Origin: CAG-552 sp964516925
GTDB lineage: Bacteria > Bacillota > Clostridia > Christensenellales > Pumilibacteraceae
Length of the DNA stretch: 64,000 bases
Reading direction: 5' to 3'
Assembly: GCA_964516925.1 (NCBI GenBank)
Contig: CAZEXL010000004.1
Coordinates: 1 to 64,000, forward strand
Part shown: one piece after another, positions 43,164 to 52,200 of the stretch
Numbering within the stretch: position 1 is the first letter of the stretch
Layout of the letters: the number at the start of each line of letters is the position of its first letter
Notes under the pieces: model-generated
The model's input: the letters and a program-made list of their open reading frames with translations, nothing else
Database searches by the model: none
What the model was told of the DNA's origin: nothing
Made by a program: the position numbers and the translations under genes

Positions 43164-43676
43164 ATGAAAAAGACAGTTTTAAAAATTGCAACTGTAGCAA
43201 TGATTTGTGTTTTTGCGTTGAGCTTCGTTGCTTGCTCGATTTCGCAAGATTACAAGACGGCGCGCTCTAATCTTCGTGGAAACGACTACGACGTTTCCGT
43301 GTATGACAAAGACGATGTTGTCAGCACACGCAGAAGTTTCGGCTTGAATTTGCTTTGCGGTTTTCTAGACGATGACGTTGATGACGAAATCGAAGAAACA
43401 AAAGAAGATATCGAGGACGACCTTATCGACATTGAAAAAGACTTGGAAAAGGTTTTGTATGCGTACAGCGAAGATTATGACGAATTCCTTTGTGCTTTGT
43501 ATTTTGAAAGCGCAAAAGACGCAAAAGCGTACTACAAGTTGATTAAAGACGTTTTTGAAGTTGCGAAAAAAGAAGGCTTAGACGTTGAAGATATAAGAAG
43601 AGAAGATTTAACTTACGGCGTTAACGGCATCGTTGTTTATTTCGGCACGAAAGAAGCTCTTAAAGCATCCAGATAA
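43164..43676 (+). CDS. Small acidic lipoprotein
   Basis: A 170-residue protein with a lipoprotein signal (MKKTVLKIATVAMICVFALS, cleavage before Cys24 in FVAC). The mature part is acidic with a charged helix (about residues 75-105: DDDVDDEIEETKEDIEDDLI) and a C-terminal alpha/beta segment (LYFESAKDAKAYYKLIKDVF). No family is recognised. Ribosome site aggag. The XRE-operator layout upstream suggests regulated expression. Confidence 0.72.
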   Translation: MKKTVLKIATVAMICVFALSFVACSISQDYKTARSNLRGNDYDVSVYDKDDVVSTRRSFGLNLLCGFLDDDVDDEIEETKEDIEDDLIDIEKDLEKVLYAYSEDYDEFLCALYFESAKDAKAYYKLIKDVFEVAKKEGLDVEDIRREDLTYGVNGIVVYFGTKEALKASR

Positions 43677-43771
43677 CTACAAAACCTATAAAATATTCAA
43701 TCGTTTTGCCGATAATTGCGGTTTTCGGCACGCAAACGTCGGTCGTGGCATTTTCTATTTTAATAACGGGG

Positions 43772-44008
43772 GTGAAAAAATTGGAGAATAAAAATCTTAC
43801 TAGATTTCTTTTAACGTTTTTCTTAGGCTGGATCGGAAGCATTATTATTAACCATTCGGAATTAAAGCCCGAAGGGTACACGTGCAGAACCTTGGCGTAC
43901 ATATTTCTCACTATGGTAACGTGTGGAATTTACGGACTCGTTGCGTCTATTAGCAATTTGTCTTTCGATCCTTCTAAGGAAAAGAATATCGGTTATATAA
44001 AAGACTAA
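43772..44008 (+). CDS. TM2-like small membrane protein (second copy of the module)
   Basis: A 78-residue protein consisting only of the TM2-like hairpin: TRFLLTFFLGWIGSIIINH, a loop with LKPEGYTC, and RTLAYIFLTMVTCGIYG. It is nearly identical to the C-terminal 70 residues of the protein encoded at 36906. I take the GTG at 43772 as start. The frame runs on upstream to a TTG at 43706, but that part has no support. It could be a working small protein or a truncated duplicate that is no longer expressed. Confidence 0.6.
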   Translation: MKKLENKNLTRFLLTFFLGWIGSIIINHSELKPEGYTCRTLAYIFLTMVTCGIYGLVASISNLSFDPSKEKNIGYIKD

Positions 44009-44100
44009 ACGCATGTAACGCTTATTTGATATCGTAAGCCGGAAAACGATATTAAAACCTCTCGGACCGTCCCTTGATTTTAATAGGGACGGTCTTTTTT
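43790..44100 (+). repeat. Duplicated segment, copy 2
   Basis: Nearly identical to 37554-37872, including the 3' flank and terminator. The substitutions in the coding part are mostly silent (for example aagaatatcggt for agtaatatcggt is one of few changes of residue). Confidence 0.92.
44065..44100 (+). terminator. Intrinsic terminator of the second TM2-like copy
   Basis: Stem gaccgtccct / agggacggtc followed by six T. The stem is perfect here, whereas copy 1 has mismatches. Confidence 0.9.
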
Positions 44101-44167
44101 CGTATGTAATTGCTTTTTTATCTATGCTCGGGCGCGTAAAAAAACCGGAAACTAAGCGGCAAATATG

Positions 44168-44196
44168 TTGAAAAAAACGAAAATCTGCGATATAAT
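44168..44196 (+). promoter_or_regulatory. Promoter of the TSUP permease gene
   Basis: TTGAAA (44168-44173), 17-bp spacer, TATAAT (44191-44196), 60 bp before the start. Confidence 0.78.
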
Positions 44197-44256
44197 GTCT
44201 ATGGGATAAGAAAGACGGATAACGAGCTAAACTACGTTTTAAGAGGCAAAAGCGAA

Positions 44257-45030
44257 ATGGAAGTTTTTATAAAAATATTAGTATGCTTTTTGGCGGGAGC
44301 GGGCGCAGGAATAGGGACCGGCTTTGCGGGAATGAGCGCCGCCGCCATTATAGGTCCGATGCTAATTACGTTTTTGGACGTTCCTGCGTATCAAGCTGTA
44401 GGGATAGGTCTTGCCAGCGACGTGCTTGCCAGTGCAGTCAGCGCGTGGACGTTTAAGCGCAACGGCAATTTGGACGTAAAAAACAGTCTGGTGCTGCTTA
44501 TAACGGTTATAGTCGTTACGATTATCGGAAGCTACATCGCTACGTTTTTGCCCGAACAAACTATGAGCGGCGTAATGCAAATAGCGTTGATTGTTATCGG
44601 GCTGAAGTTTATAATAAAACCCGTTAAGACGACTAAAGAGCAAATGGCAAACGTAAGCAAAAAGCAAAGAATAATAAAATCGATTATCGGCGGTATTGCC
44701 ATAGGGCTCGTGTGCGGTATGGTGGGCGCCGGCGGCGGAATGATGCTTTTGTTGGTTCTTACGAGTTTTTTGGGATACGAAATGCACATGGCGGTAGGCA
44801 CGAGCGTGTTTATTATGACGTTTACCGCGCTAACGGGAAGCGTAAGTCACTTTGCTATGGGGGACTTTCCCGACGTTGCGTGTTTGCTGCTTTGCATGTT
44901 GTTTACCTTAATTTGGGCGCGTATTGCCGCCGTAATCGCAAACAAAGCGAACGCAAAAACGTTAAATCGAGTCGTCGGCATAGTTATGATCGTTACAAGT
45001 GTAGTCATTTTGCTGGTGAACTATTTATAA
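44257..45030 (+). CDS. TauE/SafE (TSUP) family permease
   Basis: A 257-residue membrane protein with about eight helices. Members move sulfite, sulfoacetate or other small organosulfur or carboxylate anions. The two-fold repeated glycine-rich motif is visible: GAGAGIGTGFAGMSAAAIIGP at the N-terminus and GLVCGMVGAGGGMMLLLVL in the second half. The substrate cannot be told. It stands alone with its own promoter. Confidence 0.9.
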   Translation: MEVFIKILVCFLAGAGAGIGTGFAGMSAAAIIGPMLITFLDVPAYQAVGIGLASDVLASAVSAWTFKRNGNLDVKNSLVLLITVIVVTIIGSYIATFLPEQTMSGVMQIALIVIGLKFIIKPVKTTKEQMANVSKKQRIIKSIIGGIAIGLVCGMVGAGGGMMLLLVLTSFLGYEMHMAVGTSVFIMTFTALTGSVSHFAMGDFPDVACLLLCMLFTLIWARIAAVIANKANAKTLNRVVGIVMIVTSVVILLVNYL

Positions 45031-45135
45031 TAGTTTGCGTATTTTGTAGGAACGATAAAGCCGCTTGCGCGTTTGCAAAAAACGCTTCGATTGTTTAAAA
45101 GCAAAGTAAAGCGCGTACAATTAAAGCAATAAAAG

Positions 45136-45164
45136 AAGAGGACGATGCTTTTCGTCCTCTTTTA
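45136..45164. terminator. Bidirectional terminator between TSUP and HD genes
   Basis: Stem aagaggacga / tcgtcctctt with a short loop and A and T runs on either side, between convergent genes. Confidence 0.88.
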
Positions 45165-45189
45165 AGTTCGTATACTTAAAGCTATGAAA

Positions 45190-45735
45190 TTATTCGAAGT
45201 TTTCGGTAAAGACCAAGTTAACGTACGTTTTAAGTTCCTCGAACATTTGTACGCCCTCTAGGTCCTTAGAAAGTTCTTTTATAATCTCGCGGTAGTACCA
45301 TTCCGTTTGGCTGGGGCTGCCTTTAAAGCGAGACCACACGTTTGTGCCTACGATTCTAAGGTCGTTGTATACGCTTTTTATATTAGAGAGCTTGTCGGCG
45401 CACAACAGTTGACGCGCTGCAAGCGGCTGAGTTTTAAGCCTACTAAGGGCGCGTTCTTTGCGATCGGTCCAGCAAAGCGATTTTTCTTCGGTGTCGCTTT
45501 GAACCAAAGCGGCGATATCCGTCCCGAAAAGCGCTTCGATATCTTCTATCGTTGCGTCGGTGTCCTCGACTACGTCGTGCAAAACGCCGGCAATCTGTAC
45601 GTCGCTAGAACAGCCGTTGGCGGTAAGAATTTGCAAAACTTCCATAGGGTGAACTATGTACGGTACGTCAGTGCCTTTTCGATATTGATTGCGGTGCATC
45701 ACTGCGGCGTATTCTATCGCTTTGTGTAACAACAT
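45190..45735 (-). CDS. HD-domain protein related to ppGpp hydrolases
   Basis: A 181-residue single-domain HD phosphohydrolase. YIVHPMEVLQILTANG, AGVLHDVVEDTDATIEDI (HD and the E-D pair) and LLCADKLSNIKS match the hydrolase half of RelA/SpoT and the small stand-alone forms. The synthetase and regulatory domains are absent, so it would only degrade (p)ppGpp or a similar nucleotide. I start at 45735 (rc aaggaggccctt before ATG); the frame runs on 58 codons upstream, but that part crosses the promoter. Confidence 0.85.
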   Translation of the reverse strand: MLLHKAIEYAAVMHRNQYRKGTDVPYIVHPMEVLQILTANGCSSDVQIAGVLHDVVEDTDATIEDIEALFGTDIAALVQSDTEEKSLCWTDRKERALSRLKTQPLAARQLLCADKLSNIKSVYNDLRIVGTNVWSRFKGSPSQTEWYYREIIKELSKDLEGVQMFEELKTYVNLVFTENFE

Positions 45736-45784
45736 AAGGGCCTCCTTGGTTAAAAACTCGAAAACGAGCACAAACCATAAATAT

Positions 45785-45813
45785 AGTATAACACGTTTAA
45801 ACCGATTTGTAAA
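45785..45813 (-). promoter_or_regulatory. Promoter of the HD gene
   Basis: On the minus strand, TTTACA, 17-bp spacer, TATACT. The rest of the gap up to 46150 is AT-rich with no gene or repeat that I can see. Confidence 0.72.
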
Positions 45814-46156
45814 GAATTGAACGAAAATTTTTAAAAATAGAATTGAAATTTGACGCGCACAAACTATAAGGAAAGGGATGAAAGGCAAATTAAAATTTTT
45901 CGGAAGCAAGAATCGCGCAAATTTTATTTCACAAAACGGTTATTTTGGTAAAATTTACGCATAAAAAATCGCCTAATTAACGAAAAAAAACAAAAAATGC
46001 CGATGCAACCGATAGTAAAAAAGCTCAAACTAAAGCCAAAAACGTCCGTTTTTTCGACAAATTAACATTTTAAGCCGTTATTAGAAATGTTTTTAACGCA
46101 ATTTTGTCGTTAAGGTGTTCATTTTAGACAAATTACTTTTTGGCAAAAAAAATTAC

Positions 46157-46186
46157 TTGCGTTTATCCGCTTTCGTGTGGTATAAT
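46157..46186 (+). promoter_or_regulatory. Promoter of the S8 peptidase gene
   Basis: TTGCGT, 18-bp spacer ending tgtgg, TATAAT (46181-46186), about 100 bp before the start; extended -10 type. Confidence 0.72.
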
Positions 46187-46286
46187 TTCCGTATCCTTAT
46201 AATCAGGGGTTTATACGAAATACTTCGCTTTTTTGTTGCGATTTATTAATAAACTAACAATTCATACTAAGTCTTAAGGAGGACCT

Positions 46287-49200
46287 ATGAAAAGAAAGAA
46301 TTTAAAGATGAGAATAGCTTCTCTCGTCGTATTCCTTCTTGTAGGAGTGATGGGCATTACTGCAGCTGCATCGTCATTCTTATGGAAGAGCTCGACGAGC
46401 GGAACAAGCGTCTCTACAAATTCGGCTATTCAGGCGACTCAGTCCGACACGAGCTTGGCTGCTGATATCAACGCGGATTACCTAAAATCCGAGACGATCA
46501 GCAAAACGGACAGAATTGGAATGATCATCGAAATGGAGGAAACCACTCTTATCGATATCTACAATGCAAATCCGGGCAAGTACGAATCATTCACGGATTA
46601 TCGTCTTTCGGCTGAAGGCAAGGCGGCTGCCGAGAACCTTATAAACAAGCAGAATGCGGTTTATAACAAGATTGCTCGTCAGGCAGACGTAGAGCTTTTG
46701 TGCAACTACGTCAACGCAATGAATGCTTTTGCTATCGAAATTACATACGGCGACTGGGATCTTATCGAAACCGTTGCAACCAAAGCTAAGGTGGCAAACG
46801 TTACCGTAAGCGAACGTTATTACGAGCCTGAAGCTACCGTTGTTACCAATACCGTAGCGGCGTATGACACCGGTATTTTCGATTCGACCACGGCAATAGA
46901 AATGGGCATTGCCGGGCAAGGCACCATAGTAGCCGTTCTTGACACTGGTCTTGACTGGGAACACGTAGCGTTCGATCCTAATCACGAGCTTTTCAACCTC
47001 GAAGAGCAGAAGAAAAACGGAACGCTTAAAATAACTAGAGAATTCGTACAGGAACTTATCGACAACGGTTTGCTTGCGGCTTCTAACGGCAGCACCAGAA
47101 CGGACGGCGAAGAGCTTTTCACGCCTACCGATCACCTCGTTGTAGACGAAGTTTACAAAAACGAAAAGGTGCCGTTCGCTTTCGACTATTCCGATATGGA
47201 CCCCGAAACGAACACGCACGTAGCTAACTCGCACGGTACTCACGTATCCGGTATTATTGCCGGTCACAGCGACACTCCGTTTATCGATAACAACGGCAAC
47301 GGCGTATTCGACGAAGGTATCGACGAATATTATTACGACGACGAAGACAAGCAGATAACCGGGATTACCGGCGTTGCTCCTCAGGCACAGCTTGCTGCCT
47401 TCAAGGTATTCGGCGACGGAACGGGCGGAGCGGACAGCTACGCAATTTATGCAGCTATCGAAGATTGTATTACGCTTGGCGTAGACGTTATAAACATGAG
47501 CCTTGGCGGCGACTGCGGTTTCCAAGACGAAACTCAATCCAAAGACTCTATTTTCAGTATATATCAAAAACTCGAAGACACCGGCATTTCGCTTGTAGTT
47601 GCCGCAGGTAACTCGTACAGCTCGTCGTTCTCTTCGCACGCAGGTCTTAACCTTACGTCCAATCCCGACTCCGGCCTTATTTCTACCCCCGGTTCGTACG
47701 ACAACGCGTTTACCGTAGCTTCTATGGAAGGCGTTAAGTCGCCGTACTTGCTTGCAGTAGACAAAAACGGCAACGAACTCGGTGCTGCGTACTTCCTAGA
47801 TTCTACCGATATGGGTGGCGATAAGTACGACTTTATCGGCGAACTTCGCGCAGCGGTAGAAAGCAAGGGACTTACTCAATACATTCAGGAAGACGGCTCG
47901 TTAAAGATTCCGTACGTTACTATTTCCGGTGTAGGTAACTCTTCTAACTACGCAGGTAAAGACGTTCGAAACAAAATCGCGCTCGTTTCTCGTGGTGAAA
48001 TAAACTTCGAAGATAAGGTAAACGAAGCGGCAAACAACGGCGCGGTTGCAATCGTCGTATTTAACAACGCTTCCGGCGTTATCCGTATGTCGGTAGGCGA
48101 CAATCCCGGAATCCCGTCCTGCTCCATTATGATGGACGCCGCCTTTGCGATCAAAGGTCAGGATTCTAACGGCGGCGCATACTTTATTATCGACGAAGAT
48201 AACGAAGCCGGTCCGTTCATCAGCGAGTTCTCCTCGCTAGGACCTCTTCCCAACCTTGTTCTTAAGCCGGACATCACCGCACACGGCGGCGAAATTTATT
48301 CGGCTATTCCGGGCGGCGAAACCGCTTACGACAGAATGAGCGGTACGTCTATGGCTTGCCCCAACACCGCAGGCGTAGTTGCATTGCTTCGTCAATATAT
48401 GAGTCAACCCGACGTAGCGGCTAAGTTCGGTATCGATCTTAACGGCGACGGCAAAGTATCGGGCAGCGACGAACTTAACAAGATGGAAGCAAGAATCTAT
48501 CAGCTTCTTCAAAGCACCGCAACGATAGTTAAGAACGAAGACGGCAATCCGTATTCGCCGCGTAAGCAGGGCGCAGGTCTTGCCGACCTCGAGTCTACCT
48601 TGGCTACCGAACAGTACCTTTACGTAGTTGACGAAGAAGGCAACGAAGGCGAGCGCACCAAGATCGAACTTTTCGACGATCCCGAAAAAACGGGCGTTTA
48701 CGAACTTGAATTTTATGTTAAGAACGCAGGCGCAACCGAACAACAATATAATATAGACGCTTACGTTATGACCGAAGGCGTTTCGGCAGACGGCAAGACG
48801 GTAAGCGAAAGAGCTCATATTCTTACCGACAACATAAGAGTACTTAAGGTAGACGGCGAAGAAAAATCCCTTTCGGACGCAATCGTAGTACCTGCAAACA
48901 GCTCGGTAAAAATCACTTACACCGTAACCCTTGGCGACAAAGACCGCGAATGGCTTACCAAATTCGAAAACGGTATGTACATCGAAGGTTTCGTTTGTCT
49001 TACCAATAAGGACGCAAACGGTTGCAACCTTAACATTCCGTATCTTGCTTTCTACGGCGACTGGTCGGAAGCTCCTATCTTCGACTACGATTTGTATGAA
49101 ACCAGCAAGGACCTTAACGACGACAACATCGACGACGACGATAAGCGTTATTCCAACACTCAGCCCACTCAGCTTATAGGTAAGATTATGGAAAACGGCG

Positions 49201-52200
49201 CGGAATATTCGATTCCTCTCGGCTGGTTCCCGTTCTACGTTCCCGACGAGTTCGAATCTCTTACTCCCGACGCTAAAGAAGATTATTGCTCGATAACTTA
49301 CGACAGCGATACCGGCGCGTGCGGTATATTCTGCGTAGGCGGTTACTTAAGAAACGCCAAAAAGGTATTCTGGATACTTACCGACGCAACTACCGGCGAC
49401 GTAATTAAGGAAGGAACTTACTACGGCGCACGAAAAGGTCAGGGTACCGGTTCTACCGGCGGCGCTTGGATCGAACTTGACCTCGGCACCGATTTGGATC
49501 TTGCTAACAACCGTAGGTACAACATGGCGGTATATCCCGTTCTTGACTGGCATTCCGAAGACTTCACCTGCATTCAGGACGTAATCGATTACAACGAAGC
49601 GTACAACGAAGCTAATCCCGAAAAGACCAGAAGATATTGCTGGGATTCCGATTTCTGGGTAGATACCGAAGCTCCGTATCTTTCGGACGTACAGATTCGT
49701 ATCGAAAGAGATAAGAACGACAACGCTACTTATTCCATCGACTTCTATCTTACCGACAACCACTACATGAGCGCATTCGGCTTCAGCGCATACAATCCCG
49801 ATACGTACGCTTACGAATCGATCTACAGCGACGCCGGTATGTATCCCGTTGCTTCCGAGCGTAACTCCACTACTTGCGTAACGTTCGACATCACCGATAT
49901 GTGGGATCAAATAAGCGACGGCGTAATGTATCGCAATTCGCATACCGACGTCGAAGTGGCATGGCATCCCGAACTCAGTACCTATCTTACTCAGTTCCAG
50001 ATCCGTCTCGTAGACTACGCGTTCAACACCGCGTATTTCGTAGTTGACGTATACGAGCTTATGGAAAGTCTTACTTCCGTTTCGTTCGGCGATATCGGTA
50101 ACTATACCACGTATACCAACTCTGCCGACAAGAACGATACCGTTAAGGTAATGACTTCGTACAACAAAGACATCTCCACCGACAAGAACGGCAACCAGAT
50201 CGCAGTCAACAGCATAACGATCGTTCCCGGACAAAAGGTAGAGCTTATGAAGGCGGTTATCGCTAAGCCGTCTACCGCTTGGAGAGAAGACTTTAAGTTC
50301 TCTATCGCAGGCGGAAACACGAGCATTCTTAAGGTTGACGAAGAGACCGGCGAAATTTACGCTCTTCCGGGACTTGAATCGGACGGACCCGAATACGTAA
50401 CCGTAAGAATCGAATCCAGAGTAAACAGCAACGTATATTGCGATCTTCAAGTAAGAGTTCTTACCGACTCCGAAGTAGCAAAATACAAGATTAACACTTC
50501 CAGAATGCAGGCAGTAAGCACCGTTAACTCGCTTACCGTTGCGGACGTGTACTATAAGGACTTCAGTGCCGGCGAAGTTTATTATCTTGAAATAGAAACC
50601 AATCCGTGGTACGTAGACGTAGACATGTACGACGCACAAAACAATCCGGACGGCGAATATTTCATCAAGTGGTCTACCGGCAACGCAAACATTGCTACTG
50701 TCGAAGCAGTCGAAGGCTATCCGCTTTATGCTAAGGTAACGGCTAACGACGGCTACTACGACGACAACGGCGAGTACGTAAAGAACTACGCGGCAATGGT
50801 TATCATAAACGCAGTTCTTTGCCAATACTCCGACAGAGGAAACAATACCGACGCAAACGGCCGCAAATATCGTGAAACTTACTATTCTACTCAGTTCTAC
50901 GCAAACGTATTGCAGGAATTCGTAGTAGAAGGTAGCACGCTTAACGAATACCACGGCACGCCCGACAACGGTGTGGTAATCATCCCCGACAACCTCGGCA
51001 TCAAGACCTTGGCGGGTAACCTCTTCTACGAGAGAACCGATATAACCGAAATTCATTTCAACGAAGGACTTGAAACTATCGGCTACGCAACTTGCGCGTA
51101 CATGCCGTACCTTCAAAAGGTAGTATTCTCGTCCACGATTCACACCGTAAGCGACTACGCATTTGCCGCTTCCATGAAGATTAGCGACGACGGTCCTGTA
51201 ACCAGACTTACCGTTGTGGATACCACGGCTTGCACTCGTCCTATCCAAGCGGGCAGACTTGCGTTTGCAATGCAAAGATACATCGGCATCAACGCAGCAA
51301 AAAGCTACATCTACGATTGGGGCGACGACGATAACAACCGCAACAAAATTGTTCTCCTTAAAGAGGGCGACGAAGACTACGGCAAATTCGATATGTCGGT
51401 ATTCAGAACGGCTGACGAATATGCATTCTACGATTGTATGTTCCTTACCGACATCGATCTTTCCGGCTTGCGTATGACTTCGACCTGTTCGTTCTACGGT
51501 CTTGGCCGCGGACTTTATAAGTACTTCGGAACGTTTGCAAACGTTAAGTTCGGCGAGCATACCGCACTCGGCGACGCCACTTTTGCAGCCGCTGCAATCG
51601 GCGAAGTAGAGCTTCCCATGCAGAGAATAGGCTACCAGTCGTTCTTCGGCTATACTAAGACTCTTGCGGGCGAAACCGAAGAGGACGACGAAGTAGAAGG
51701 CGTTTACATGGGCGAACTTAGAAAAGTTACGTTCACGGCAGACGACGTAGTAATCGAGGAGGGCGCATTCCTCTTTGCAAGCGTAGAAGAAGTTGAATTT
51801 AAGGGCAGCGTAGAGTTTATCGGAAACGCAGCGTTTGCTTACACGAAGTTAACTTCCATTAAGTTTGCCGAAGGCAAGAAAGTAAAAGAAATCGGAGTTC
51901 AGGCGTTCTACGGCACTCCGCTTGAAAGCATTAAGCTTCCCGCAGGACTCGAAGTTCTCGGTAACGGTGCGTTCAGCGAGTGTACCAAACTTACCAAAGT
52001 CGAATTCGACAAAGATTGCCTTCTTACCGAGCTTGGCGCAACCGATATATCCAACGTTGCAACTTCTCCGTTCTACGGCTGCAACAATCTTGCAGAGTTC
52101 AGCGTAGACGAAGGCAACGAGTTTTTCTGCAGCGAAAACGGCATTATTTACAACGCCGACAAAACGGCAATCGTTAACGTGCCGGTGGCAAAGAAAATCG

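Noticed and set aside
45736..45909. N-terminal extension of the HD gene
   Set aside because: It runs across the promoter and lies upstream of a perfect ribosome site for 45735.
49347..51560. 737-codon open frame antisense to the S8 gene, and similar long antisense frames at 52518-54401, 32715-34094 and 29644-30639
   Set aside because: They mirror strong codon bias on the coding strand (few stops in one antisense frame), have low-complexity translations and no ribosome sites.
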